Shown here: positions 46,701-54,449 of the stretch, one piece after another | Numbering within the stretch: the first letter of the stretch is position 1 | Layout of the letters: every line of letters begins with the position of its first letter | Notes under the pieces: model-generated | What the model was told of the DNA's origin: nothing | What the model saw: the letters and a program-made list of their open reading frames with translations, nothing else | The model's database searches: none | DNA from: Muricauda sp. MAR_2010_75 | Lineage (GTDB): Bacteria > Bacteroidota > Bacteroidia > Flavobacteriales > Flavobacteriaceae | Length of the DNA: 64,000 nt | NCBI RefSeq assembly: GCF_000745185.1 | Contig: NZ_JQNJ01000001.1 | Span: 4,360,697-4,424,696 of the forward strand | Reading direction: 5' to 3' | Program-made: the position numbers and the translations under genes

Positions 46701-47629
46701 CCATAACGGGCGACCACGACGCCACCTACCACTTCGGCGCCCCCTTTATCGAGCACGCCCCTTCGTGTGGCCGGTCCCAAGCTGACCACCCCAATATCCT
46801 TGACCCGAACCGGGACATTGTCAAAGACGGCAACCACGGCCTTTTCTATGTCTTCCGTATTTTTGACATATCCCAAGCCCCTGACCAAATATTCTGCTTG
46901 ATTGACTTCAATGGTCTTGGCGCCCACATCCCTGTTCGACTTCCGTACGGCCTCCATGACCTTGTATAAAGGAATATTATAGGCTTTCAGGGCATCTGGA
47001 TTTACATCCACTTGATATTCTTGGACGAAACCACCGATCGAAGCCACTTCGGACACCCCGTCCACGGCATTCAACCCGTATTTCACATAAAAATCCTGGG
47101 CAGTCCGTATTTCGTGCAGATCCCATCCTCCCGTAGGGTTGCCATCCTTGTCCCTTCCTTCCAGGGTATACCAATATACCTGTCCCAATGCCGTGGCGTC
47201 AGGACCCAAAGTCGGGGTTACCCCATCGGGCAACAGCCCTGCGGGAAGTGAATTCAATTTTTCAAGGATCCGGGAGCGCGACCAATAAAATTCCACATCA
47301 TCATTAAAAATGATATAGATACTGGAAAATCCAAAGATGGATGAACTACGGATCGTTTTCACCCCTGGAATTCCAAGTAAATAGGTCGTCATTGGATAAG
47401 AAATCTGATCCTCGATATCTTGTGGCGATCGCCCGGGCCATTGCGTGAAAACAATTTGCTGGTTTTCCCCAATATCGGGAATGGCATCCACGGGCACCGG
47501 GTCTTTTGGGAGAAAGCCCGTATTCCAATTGAAGGGGGAAGTGACAATCCCCCAGGTAACCAACGTTATTAAAACGAGAACGGTCACCAGTTTGTTCTCT
47601 AAAAAGTATTTTATGATTTTATTAAGCAT
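43793..47629 (-). CDS. cusA: CusA/CzcA family heavy-metal efflux RND pump
   Basis: A 1278-residue inner membrane pump, longer than the usual 1040 residues of CusA, as is common in Bacteroidetes. Features are the N-terminal FFLENKLVTVLVLI helix, PDIGENQQIVFTQWPGRSPQDIEDQI, the proton-relay helix with GIAIAIGVMVDVGIVFVENI, and the C-terminal half starting with EFMPSLNEGSFLLMPTSMP. Extra hydrophobic segments occur between about 530 and 680 before that point. The Asp pattern GVMVDVG fits heavy-metal RND (HME) rather than drug pumps. It exports Cu(I)/Ag(I) through CusB and CusC. First gene of the cus operon. Confidence 0.94.
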   Translation of the reverse strand: MLNKIIKYFLENKLVTVLVLITLVTWGIVTSPFNWNTGFLPKDPVPVDAIPDIGENQQIVFTQWPGRSPQDIEDQISYPMTTYLLGIPGVKTIRSSSIFGFSSIYIIFNDDVEFYWSRSRILEKLNSLPAGLLPDGVTPTLGPDATALGQVYWYTLEGRDKDGNPTGGWDLHEIRTAQDFYVKYGLNAVDGVSEVASIGGFVQEYQVDVNPDALKAYNIPLYKVMEAVRKSNRDVGAKTIEVNQAEYLVRGLGYVKNTEDIEKAVVAVFDNVPVRVKDIGVVSLGPATRRGVLDKGGAEVVGGVVVARYGSNPLAVINNVKDKIKEIAPGLPKKTLANGVESQLTVVPFYDRTQLIHETIGTLENALSHEILISIIVVLVLVLNLRASVIISSLLPVGVLMTFIVMQYAGVDANVVALSGIAIAIGVMVDVGIVFVENIIRHLEMPENHGAKGKELIQVIYKATVEVASAITTALATTVVSFVPVFAMQSAEGKLFRPLAFTKTFALLSAFVLGIVVLPALAHFVMGVDYDKKRVRRFWSILLISTGLIFAFYAQMWLPLVISLIGLNNLMEPKWPEHYKSFPNYINLGLTVFIASFFLTEEWMPLGPQNGIVVNYFFVLFLVGIILAALMGIVHFYTPVLKWCLENKGKFMLIPFVTLFFGVLVWLGFDSTFGIVAKGFESVGWKSVRQTSGWQAASKRFPGIGSEFMPSLNEGSFLLMPTSMPHSGVEYNKRVVGQLDMLLGSIPEVDLVVGKLGRVESALDPAPISMYENIINYKPEFIVNEDGHRVRYKVDRKDRFITQHKDTLTNEEALQLGIAEKDLIVDEDGEFFRNWRPHIKSPNDIWDEIVKVTKIPGITSAPKLQPIETRLVMLQTGMRAPMGIKVFGPDLKTIEDFGMQLEGILKEVPSVKAEAVFADRIVGKPYLHLNINRDGISRYGLNIEDVQQSIETAIGGMKITSTVEGRERFPVRVRYPRELRDDPESLKKILIPTPVGAQIPLSQVVDFEYVRGPQAIKSENTFLVGYVLFDKRDGFAEVDVVNDAQEAIQKKIDAGELTVPAGISYKFSGSYENQIRAVKRLSIVIPISLIVIFLLLFFQFKTVIASSIHFSGVFVAFAGGFIMLWLYGQDWFMNFAISGVNMRDLFQMHTINLSVAVWVGFIALFGIATDDGVIMGTYIHQVFEEKNPQTVPDVRAAVLEAGKKRVRPAMMTAAVAIIALLPVLTSTGKGADIMIPMAIPTFGGMAIQIMTMFVVPVLQAYWRETVIINRNKALKKIQ

Positions 47630-47733
47630 ATCATGAGTTTATTGTGTTGGAAATAGTGAAAATGTTCCAAAGGCAATAAATACCTAGGGCCATGCCAAAA
47701 ACCATAGCACGGCCAAACGTCATCGATATGCTC

Positions 47734-48150
47734 TTAAATAAGGAAAGTTTGATCAAGAATCTGAATATCCTTGACCAAAAGGGGCGGAGGGTAATGTACG
47801 ACAGAAACTATATTTTCCTGTAATCCCTCAAAAAGATTGATGTAACTGTACGTGAAGGCAACCAGGAACTGATGCTCCCCAACACTTAAATTTTCAACGG
47901 AAAGCAATAGATCCCCATTTCCTTGTACGGAAAGCGTTTCGTCATCGCAACACTGTTTTTTCTGCAGCTTGTGCTGGTGTGAATCCGATGGCTGCTGCAT
48001 ATCCATTCCACAGGATTCCGCTTTACCGAAGAAGGAAAAATCAACAAGATCTTCCCCACAATAGTGTTGTGCCACCGCAAAGGAAAAGGTGGATGCCAGC
48101 ACGTTGAGTGCCATAAAACAAGATAATATTTTGAACCAAAATATTCTCAT
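47734..48150 (-). CDS. HYC_CC_PP family protein (left copy)
   Basis: A 138-residue exported protein carrying the three motifs that name this Bacteroidetes family: HYC at 29-31, CC at C67-C68 and a late PP pair near 120 (HYPPPLLVKD). The signal peptide is cut just before the HYC (SFAVAQ). The conserved Cys/His residues suggest periplasmic metal binding. It is the first gene of the left copper arm, 104 bases upstream of cusA. A divergent paralogue lies at 48713. Confidence 0.88.
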   Translation of the reverse strand: MRIFWFKILSCFMALNVLASTFSFAVAQHYCGEDLVDFSFFGKAESCGMDMQQPSDSHQHKLQKKQCCDDETLSVQGNGDLLLSVENLSVGEHQFLVAFTYSYINLFEGLQENIVSVVHYPPPLLVKDIQILDQTFLI

Positions 48151-48712
48151 AGCGGTTACAAAACTACAAAAATTTTAACAACCTCATTAAATTTAACACA
48201 ATTTATACAAGGATTCCGCATAAAGCCCCTGCTTTTCAAAGTACCGACCATGGCACCCCATACTTTTGACCATCAATCATTTATACGACCATCGTATCTG
48301 GTCCGGGACGGTATAAAGCACATCGTGGTTCGAAGGCCCTCCTTACTGGCAACGGATGGAACCCTGACCAATAGCATTGTATTTTCAACCCGATTAAAGG
48401 TGGAACCCTTGTCTTCAATCGAACCATAACAGACCTTAAAGTTCCTCGATACCGAATCCGATCGTTGGACAGCTGACGGTCATTCCTTTCCCCACATATT
48501 GTATACCAGTATAGTATTGTGATCCTTGTGGTGGCCCAATGCCAGTACTTTTGGTAAACCTGATATTTGTCATGTTTTTTCCGAATCCCATACCTTACAT
48601 TTGGAACCAAATCCTGCTGAAATCACACACAAACAGTAATCATATGGATAACTGCATAATTGATTACAGTTTGATTTTTAGCGAGTTAAACAAAATTTAG
48701 TAACTTTAGGAA
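48151..48712. other. 562-base divergent gap at the centre of the copper island
   Basis: It separates the minus-strand cus arm from the plus-strand arm and must hold promoters for both. I could not find a credible pair of -33/-7 elements in each direction. In the plus strand, 48299-48650 gives coding-like stretches such as VVRRPSLLATDGTLTNSIVF interrupted by stops at about 48430 and 48520. That might be a decayed gene, but the family is not recognised. No RNA gene seen. Confidence 0.5.
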
Positions 48713-49132
48713 GTGAAGCAAACCACATCGAAAATATTGTCCCTGTTTCTGGCCTGTTCTGTATTGATCAGTACCACTTCCTTTGCATCGAATGCCCATT
48801 TTTGCTGTAACAAGTTGGTCAGTTTTTCTGTGACCGGCAAAGCAAAACCCTGCGACCAAAAGCTTCAAAATCCCAAAAACACCTCAAGGAAGTGCTCTTT
48901 GGAACAAAAGGATTGCTGCAGCACCGATACCTATGCCAATATTGGCAAGGATGACCTGATGCTGGATTCCTTTGACCTTGATTTCGGCACACTTGTATTT
49001 CTAAATGCCTTTATTTTTTACCATATCGATCGTTTCGAAGGGCTACAGGAAAACATAATCCCTTTTAAAGACTACGATCCCCCGTGGATCGAACAGGATC
49101 TCCTTGTCCTTCATGAAACTTTCCTAATTTGA
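48713..49132 (+). CDS. HYC_CC_PP family protein (right copy)
   Basis: A 139-residue exported protein, clearly a paralogue of the one at 47734. It has HFCC at 29-32 in place of HYC, CC at C68-C69 and a PP pair in YDPPWIEQD, and both end in a similar DLLVLHETFLI-type tail. The signal peptide is cut near SFASNA. It heads the right copper arm, divergent from the left copy. The change Tyr30 to Phe and the extra Cys32 are the visible differences at the metal motif. Confidence 0.86.
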   Translation: MKQTTSKILSLFLACSVLISTTSFASNAHFCCNKLVSFSVTGKAKPCDQKLQNPKNTSRKCSLEQKDCCSTDTYANIGKDDLMLDSFDLDFGTLVFLNAFIFYHIDRFEGLQENIIPFKDYDPPWIEQDLLVLHETFLI

Positions 49133-49298
49133 TTTTTACACTGGCGGAACGTCAATGCAATCGTTCGCTCTTCACATTGGTCATGGCCACTAAATGACCT
49201 TTTTTGTCGTGTGCTATCTCCACGACGGCATATCCTGATCGATTCTCCTATCGGGTTTTGACCCGATATTATTTACGCTTAACAATAACTCAGACACC

Positions 49299-49880
49299 AT
49301 GGATTCCAAAAAGGAATACTGGATAAAGCATATGGTCTGTAGGCGATGCCTCAAGGTCATAAGACAAGAATTGCATGACCTGGGCATTGAGGTTCTATCC
49401 CTTGAACTGGGGAAACTTACGGTAAATGCCCCGGAAATAGGGATTGCCGAAGTTGACCAAAAAGTCGTGGACGTCCTACATTCCAATGGCTTTGAAATAG
49501 CCAAAAGCGAAGAGGAAATGATCGTTGAGAAAATCAAGATAGGCTTGATTTCCTTAGTGACCAACGTCCCGATTAACCACAAAGGGAACACCTCGGACTA
49601 CCTTGTCGATTTATTGCATCGCGATTACAAAGTACTGAGCAAGGTTTTTTCCAGAAATGAAAACATCACGATCGAAAAGTACTTTATCAAGCTCAAGATC
49701 GAAAAGGTAAAGGAGCTTATCCAACTGGGACAATATTCATTTTCCGATATCGCCTATATGCTCGATTACAGCAGCGTCAACCATTTGTCCGCACAGTTCA
49801 AGGAAATTATGGGGATGAGCATGACGGATTACAAAAACGGACAAATGTGGCAAAGGGATTTTCTTGACGAAATAATATAA
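49299..49880 (+). CDS. HMA-like domain fused to AraC-type helix-turn-helix (second copy)
   Basis: A 193-residue paralogue of the regulator at 33312, with the same plan: an HMA-like N-terminus containing MVCRRC (C14, C17), a helical linker, and an AraC-type DNA-binding region (about 105-183) with SDIAYMLDYSSVNHLSAQFKEIMGMS. The segment IEKYFIKLKIEKVKEL matches YIINQKIEKIKEF in the other copy. It follows the right HYC_CC_PP gene and precedes the cytochrome/porin genes, so it may control the right arm as the first copy controls the left. Metal binding is inferred from the CxxC only. Confidence 0.82.
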   Translation: MDSKKEYWIKHMVCRRCLKVIRQELHDLGIEVLSLELGKLTVNAPEIGIAEVDQKVVDVLHSNGFEIAKSEEEMIVEKIKIGLISLVTNVPINHKGNTSDYLVDLLHRDYKVLSKVFSRNENITIEKYFIKLKIEKVKELIQLGQYSFSDIAYMLDYSSVNHLSAQFKEIMGMSMTDYKNGQMWQRDFLDEII

Positions 49881-49955
49881 AAATCCAGGAATATTATGAA
49901 GATGGCCTGTCAGGTCAAACAGTAGTTTTAACGCAACAACCTAACAAATAATAAA

Positions 49956-50363
49956 ATGAAACTTACACAAAAAAAATCAATACCCATAATGCTAACGTTC
50001 CTAATGACCCTTTTGGCCCTACAGGCGACCAGAGCACAGACCCAATGGGAAGCCCCGGCCAGTGCGGACAATTTGAACAATCCCTTAAAAAATGATGCCA
50101 CGGCGACAGAAAGCGGCAAACGGACCTTCAGAATGCTCTGTGTGATCTGCCACGGGGCCAAGGGTAAGGGAGACGGCATGGGCGGAGCCGGATTGACCCC
50201 AAAACCCACCGACTTGACCAGTGCCAAGGTACAGTCCCAATCGGACGGTGCCCTATTCTGGAAATTGACCAACGGTAAGCCCCCTATGGCTTCCTATGAA
50301 ACCGCACTTCCCGAAAACAAGAGATGGGAATTGATCAACTATATCAGAACCTTGAAAAAATGA
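49956..50363 (+). CDS. exported c-type monohaem cytochrome
   Basis: A 135-residue protein with a signal peptide (cut near ATRAQ) and a class I cytochrome c domain. The haem site is C62-V-I-C65-H66 in CVICHGAKGKGDG, and a distal Met ligand is likely in KPPMASYE. Its stop overlaps the start of the porin gene (ATGA), so the two are co-translated. It might supply or accept electrons in periplasmic copper oxidation, an inference from context. Confidence 0.9.
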   Translation: MKLTQKKSIPIMLTFLMTLLALQATRAQTQWEAPASADNLNNPLKNDATATESGKRTFRMLCVICHGAKGKGDGMGGAGLTPKPTDLTSAKVQSQSDGALFWKLTNGKPPMASYETALPENKRWELINYIRTLKK

Positions 50364-51517
50364 AAAAACTACTAATGACCCTAATTATCTTAGGGTTGGG
50401 ATCTTCGGCTTTGGCCCAGACCTACAACACCTTTGAACCCAGTAAGACGCAGTTCATGCTGCGTGGTTACGGACACACCGGATTTGAATATTTGGATACC
50501 GGTGGTGAACAAGAATCCACCTTTCTAGGGGCCACATTCGCCCCTATATTCCTCTACAAGCATTCCGACAAGCTCATGTTCGAGGCCGAACTGGAGTTTG
50601 AGCTCGAAGGAAATGAATTGAAAACGGGACTGGAATATGCCGATGTGATGTATGTGCTCAACAAGCACATGACCGTAAGGGCCGGTAAATTCCTGCTTCC
50701 CTTTGGAACCTTTATGGAGCGTTTGCACCCTGCATGGATCAACCGACTTCCAAGCAGACCCCTTGGATTTGGTCACGACGGAATTGCACCGGCCTCCGAT
50801 ATCGGCGTCGAACTCAGGGGGGCATTCGATCTGGGCGGTCCCAAACTGAACTATGCGGTTTATGTGACCAACGGTCCGCGCATCAAAGATGGAAGTGAGG
50901 AGCCTGAAGAAGCGGGTATGCTGGATTTCGGTTATTATGAAGATGTGAACCTGGCCAAGGCCTTGGGTGGCAGGATCGGCCTACTCCCGCTCTCGGATTC
51001 ATCCATGGAATGGGGGATTTCCGCCTATACCACCAACAGTACCGGTGCAGAGGACTCCGATTACAAGGATGTGGGTGCCTTTCTTTGGGCGCTGGATCTT
51101 TCCTATGTAAAATCGATCACCCCCTTACAAGGGGTTGTGGACATCAAGGCCCAGTACAACAGTTCCAATGTGGATACCGCCACCTACTATGAAATCGAAG
51201 ATGGGATTTCCGAACCTTACTCCTTTGACAACCAAAGCAGCTCCTTTTATACACAATTGAGCTATCGCCCCATCATGTCGGGAAGCGACTTTATGAAACA
51301 ACTTGAATTTGTGGGTCGATATTCCGATTTCAACGCACCTGAAGGAGCGGAGTGGGAAGAGAAGTCAACGCAGTACGCTTTTGGTTTGAACTATTGGCTG
51401 AGTTGGCGTTCCGTGGTCAAATTCAGCTATCAAACCACCAAGATGGAAGGTGGTCATGACAGTGATGGCACGACCCGTACCAATGGATTGTTTGTGCATT
51501 GGGCCATTGGATTTTAA
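50360..51517 (+). CDS. outer membrane porin (phosphate-selective porin O/P-like)
   Basis: A 385-residue beta-barrel protein with a signal peptide cut near SALAQ. The start at 50360 was chosen because it forms an ATGA overlap with the cytochrome stop; an upstream in-frame ATG at 50324 lacks a signal sequence directly behind it. FMLRGYGHTGFEYL, MTVRAGKFLLPFGTFMERLHPAWINRLPSRP and the terminal aromatic VHWAIGF fit porins of the OprP/O type. The transported solute is unknown. Translationally coupled to a cytochrome, an unusual pairing. Confidence 0.85.
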   Translation: MKKLLMTLIILGLGSSALAQTYNTFEPSKTQFMLRGYGHTGFEYLDTGGEQESTFLGATFAPIFLYKHSDKLMFEAELEFELEGNELKTGLEYADVMYVLNKHMTVRAGKFLLPFGTFMERLHPAWINRLPSRPLGFGHDGIAPASDIGVELRGAFDLGGPKLNYAVYVTNGPRIKDGSEEPEEAGMLDFGYYEDVNLAKALGGRIGLLPLSDSSMEWGISAYTTNSTGAEDSDYKDVGAFLWALDLSYVKSITPLQGVVDIKAQYNSSNVDTATYYEIEDGISEPYSFDNQSSSFYTQLSYRPIMSGSDFMKQLEFVGRYSDFNAPEGAEWEEKSTQYAFGLNYWLSWRSVVKFSYQTTKMEGGHDSDGTTRTNGLFVHWAIGF

Positions 51518-51537
51518 AATCAAAAAAAGAAAGTGAA

Positions 51538-51855
51538 ATGAAAACAACAACGAATTTTAAAGCAGCAATAATCCTGTCCGTCATGGCATCGATCATGGTC
51601 GCCTGCTCCTCCAATAAAAAACCCATTGCGACGGATACCGCGACCGAGGTGGCGGGGAGTGAAGTGGATTTCAAAATTGAAAAATCCGGGGCGCAGCTCT
51701 GGGGCGAGGTGTGCAACCGATGTCATATTGCCCCTTCACCCGCGGATTACAACGATACCGATTGGGAAACCATAAGCCTGCACATGCGGGTTAGGGCCAA
51801 TCTGACGGAAGAGGAGATCACCAAAATCGAATCCTTTCTGAAATCAGCCAATTGA
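51538..51855 (+). CDS. small c-type cytochrome lipoprotein
   Basis: A 105-residue lipoprotein when started at 51538 (MKTTTNF), signal ending SIMVAC (Cys23). The haem site is C59-N-R-C62-H63 in GEVCNRCHIAPSP. HMRVRANLTEEE and IESFLKSAN follow, the usual end of short monohaem cytochromes. It starts 20 bases after the porin stop and is probably in the same operon, giving one soluble and one membrane-anchored cytochrome around the porin. Confidence 0.87.
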   Translation: MKTTTNFKAAIILSVMASIMVACSSNKKPIATDTATEVAGSEVDFKIEKSGAQLWGEVCNRCHIAPSPADYNDTDWETISLHMRVRANLTEEEITKIESFLKSAN

Positions 51856-51879
51856 CGATTAATCCTTAATTCATATACA

Positions 51880-52392
51880 ATGAGAAATTTAGTAATTATT
51901 TTTTCTGTGATAGGGCTTTTGTCCTTGAACGGTTGCAAACAATCAACCGATGTACAAACCTTGCTTCAAAACGAGGAAACCAGAAGCGAGATCCTTAAAG
52001 ATCTGGTACAAAACCATGATTATATGATGGAATTCATGGAACAGATGCAAGGGAGCGACCATGCCATGCAAATGATGCAGGGAAACAAAAAAATGATGGG
52101 CACCATGATGAAGGGACAAGGCATGCAAATGATGATGGGCGACAGCACCATAATGAACCAAATGATGGGCAACAGACAAATGATGCATTCCATGATGAAC
52201 GGAATGATAAAGGATGGCGAGATGATGGGCGAAATGATGCAAATGATGCAAGACAAAGGGATGATGAGCAATGATTGTATGGAGTCGTGCATGAATATGA
52301 TGAAGGAAAAGGGAATGGATATGGAAGGAATGGGAATGATGGATGATGGTACAATGAAATCAAAAGGAGATGACCATTCTGAGCACCATTAA
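51880..52392 (+). CDS. methionine-rich lipoprotein
   Basis: A 170-residue lipoprotein, signal ending LSLNGC (Cys19). By my count 42 of 170 residues are Met (about 25%), mostly as MM, QMM and GMM pairs between residue 48 and 156, with two Cys in DCMESCMN and a His-ending tail DDHSEHH. Met-rich stretches bind Cu(I) and Ag(I) in known copper proteins such as CusF and Ctr-type transporters. The first 65 residues share the pattern LV.NHD and DHAM.MM with the lipoprotein at 53457, so the two are paralogous with a Met-rich extension here. Confidence 0.85.
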   Translation: MRNLVIIFSVIGLLSLNGCKQSTDVQTLLQNEETRSEILKDLVQNHDYMMEFMEQMQGSDHAMQMMQGNKKMMGTMMKGQGMQMMMGDSTIMNQMMGNRQMMHSMMNGMIKDGEMMGEMMQMMQDKGMMSNDCMESCMNMMKEKGMDMEGMGMMDDGTMKSKGDDHSEHH

Positions 52393-52422
52393 CACATAAT
52401 AGGTAACGAAAAAATAAAAATC

Positions 52423-52686
52423 ATGAAAGGACATTGGATTTGGATGGTCATCGGTTGTGGTCTCCCGCTATTGTTGATTTTTTTTGCGCCTGCATTTGGC
52501 ATTACAGGGTACAATGGGCTTTTTTCCTTTATCATCGTGATGTTTTTGATACACCTTTTCATACCTCACGGTGGTCACGGGCATGGTGATCATGGAAAAT
52601 CTGATAACAGTAAATACCATGATCATGACAAAGAGCAAGATTCCACTGAGACCCAAGAAGATCACCGGGGGCATCGGCACCATTAA
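52423..52686 (+). CDS. small membrane protein with His-rich C-terminal tail
   Basis: An 87-residue protein with two hydrophobic helices (about 4-24 and 30-46), followed by a His/Asp/Gly-rich tail from about 50 (HGGHGHGDHGK, YHDHDKEQD, DHRGHRHH). The tail would bind divalent metals or Cu. No domain family recognised. It lies 30 bases after the Met-rich lipoprotein in the same direction. Confidence 0.78.
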   Translation: MKGHWIWMVIGCGLPLLLIFFAPAFGITGYNGLFSFIIVMFLIHLFIPHGGHGHGDHGKSDNSKYHDHDKEQDSTETQEDHRGHRHH

Positions 52687-52700
52687 AATATACTTTCGAA

Positions 52701-52916
52701 ATGAAGTACAGATATCAAATTAACGGAATAAGCTGCGGTGGCTGTATCACAAGAATCAAGAAGACCTTGGAAGAACATCCTGAAGTAGAGCAAGTAGAAG
52801 TTTTTTTACAGCCTATGGGCGCAACCATTGTAACAATGAACAAGAAGCTTACGGTAGAAGAACTGCAAGGGCAACTCAACAAACTTGAGGGCTATACCAT
52901 AGCAGAGATTAGTTAA
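52701..52916 (+). CDS. HMA-domain metal chaperone
   Basis: A 71-residue single HMA domain with C12 and C15 in GISCGGCITRIK and the closing YTIAEIS. It is closely similar to the frameshifted chaperone at 32882 and less so to the one at 29414. It would shuttle Cu(I) in the cytosol, presumably to the CopA ATPase encoded 20 kb away. It starts 14 bases after the His-rich membrane protein gene. Confidence 0.9.
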   Translation: MKYRYQINGISCGGCITRIKKTLEEHPEVEQVEVFLQPMGATIVTMNKKLTVEELQGQLNKLEGYTIAEIS

Positions 52917-52943
52917 AATCATAAAAACCTTCAAATTAAAAAT

Positions 52944-53162
52944 ATGTTTTACAAAGATGGATTTTTTTGGGGCATGCACCTGATCTGGTGGGCCATTTGG
53001 ATTGTGGCATTGGGCTGGATTTTCTTTGCCCCAACCAGTTCCTCCTATGAAGAGATTGAGGGAGATGACCCACTAATGTTGCTCAAAATCCGCTTCGCGA
53101 AGGGCGAGATTTCCAAAGAAGAATACGAGCAATCTAAGAAACTTTTACAATCGGACAAATAG
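52944..53162 (+). CDS. SHOCT domain membrane protein (first of tandem pair)
   Basis: A 72-residue protein with an N-terminal hydrophobic segment (MHLIWWAIWIVALGWIFFA, about 12-30) and a C-terminal SHOCT domain (LLKIRFAKGEISKEEYEQSK). SHOCT is a short oligomerisation or C-terminal domain of unknown activity. It pairs with a similar gene 39 bases downstream. Confidence 0.88.
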   Translation: MFYKDGFFWGMHLIWWAIWIVALGWIFFAPTSSSYEEIEGDDPLMLLKIRFAKGEISKEEYEQSKKLLQSDK

Positions 53163-53201
53163 TCCGAAAACAAGTAATGTATAACCTTTAAAACTAAAAC
53201 T

Positions 53202-53417
53202 ATGCATTTTTTCGACGGACATTGGGGCGGCATGCACGTCATCTGGTGGGTCATATGGTTGATCCTCTTGATATGGATATTCTTGGTGCCATATGACATC
53301 CCTTACAGAAAATCAAAGAAGGAAGACCCACTTTCAGTTCTAAAAAAGCGCTTCGCCAATGGCGAAATCTCTAAGGAGGAATATGAAGAATCAAAAAAGA
53401 TCTTGAAATCAAATTAA
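53202..53417 (+). CDS. SHOCT domain membrane protein (second of tandem pair)
   Basis: A 71-residue protein parallel to its neighbour: GMHVIWWVIWLILLIWIFL as the membrane segment and LKKRFANGEISKEEYEESKK as the SHOCT domain. The two genes look like a tandem duplication. In Bacteroidetes such short proteins frequently flank heavy-metal loci; their role is unknown. Confidence 0.88.
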   Translation: MHFFDGHWGGMHVIWWVIWLILLIWIFLVPYDIPYRKSKKEDPLSVLKKRFANGEISKEEYEESKKILKSN

Positions 53418-53456
53418 GGAATGTAGGGCAAATATTAATTACTAAAAAAAGTCAAA

Positions 53457-53903
53457 ATGAAGATAAAAGTTTATAAGACAGGCATAATGGTATTGGCTAC
53501 TTTACTCATTTCGGCCTGCTCACAAAAACAGGGTAGTTCTGTAAAGGATATGCTCGAGGACCACTCTCAGCAAGAAGAGGTATTGTCCGCACTTGTCGAA
53601 AATCACGATCTGGGCAAAAAATACATTGCCAACATGATGGATAACGACCATGCCATGGGAATGATGGTGGACGAACTCGTAAAAGCAGCAGCAAAGGATA
53701 CCATACTAGCGAACAAATTGAGCGATATGATTACTAGATATCCTGACCTTATGCTACTGACCACCCACCATTTTATGCCGGTCATTGCTTCGGACAGCCT
53801 TTTGACCGATTCTTTTTGTGATCACACGTTAGAACACGAGGATCTCGCCAAGGCCATGCACAATAAAATGGAATACAAAAAGAGCCTTGAGCGCAACCAT
53901 TGA
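53457..53903 (+). CDS. lipoprotein paralogous to the Met-rich protein
   Basis: A 148-residue lipoprotein, signal ending LLISAC (Cys21). The body (about 30-80) reads MLEDHSQQEEVLSALVENHD and NMMDNDHAMGMM, matching the first part of the Met-rich lipoprotein at 51880 without its long Met tract. Later it has LTTHHFMP and DHTLEHEDLA, also rich in His. Probably a periplasmic metal-binding protein of unassigned family. Confidence 0.72.
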   Translation: MKIKVYKTGIMVLATLLISACSQKQGSSVKDMLEDHSQQEEVLSALVENHDLGKKYIANMMDNDHAMGMMVDELVKAAAKDTILANKLSDMITRYPDLMLLTTHHFMPVIASDSLLTDSFCDHTLEHEDLAKAMHNKMEYKKSLERNH

Positions 53904-53977
53904 CTCCAACTTTGGTTTTTGCACATGAACAAACTCATAAATGAATAATAACAACAATAAACATTAAAACAAGAATC

Positions 53978-54253
53978 ATGAATCGTATCAATGTAAAAAA
54001 ATTCGGTTTTGCCATGGGGCTGACCGCTGCAATCCTCTACGCCGGCTGCATGATTGTTTTGGCGACAGCAGGACAAGAAGGAAGCATAACCTTTTTCAAC
54101 AGCCTGCTGCACGGCTTGGACACTACCAGTATAATACGGGTAGACGTGCCAATTTGGGAGGCACTTATTGGCATTGTCCAGACATTTATCATTGCTTGGC
54201 TCACAGGTGCCCTGATTGCAGCATTTTACAACACACAGATTAAGAGTAGATAA
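53978..54253 (+). CDS. DUF5676 family membrane protein
   Basis: A 91-residue protein with two transmembrane helices (about 8-30 and 60-84). FGMALGLTAAILY-like sequence near the start (FGFAMGLTAAILYAGC) and the GLDTTSIIR motif match small membrane proteins annotated DUF5676, which commonly lie in copper or silver resistance clusters. Function unknown. It is 74 bases downstream of the lipoprotein gene. Confidence 0.78.
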   Translation: MNRINVKKFGFAMGLTAAILYAGCMIVLATAGQEGSITFFNSLLHGLDTTSIIRVDVPIWEALIGIVQTFIIAWLTGALIAAFYNTQIKSR

Positions 54254-54449
54254 TCTGAACAAAAGATCGGAGAGACTTTTTAGGAACCGGTGTCGCATCG
54301 ACCACAGGCAATTTGTTGGCGGAAAGTGCCAAAGAACTGAGCAATTGACAATAGAATCCCGGAATTGAACCTAGAGTACAACCATATAAAGTAGAATAAG
54401 TGAATAGTACTGCAAGAAATATCAAAACAATTTTCACCCAAACGGCAAT

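Noticed and set aside
48281..48610. Minus-strand frame of 109 codons in the divergent copper gap
   Set aside because: Arg-rich with no signal, domain or operon logic; the opposite strand reads more like coding.
51990..52370. Repetitive-looking DNA suggesting a tandem repeat or CRISPR
   Set aside because: It is the Met-rich coding tract (ATG-rich codons) without regular repeat-spacer structure.
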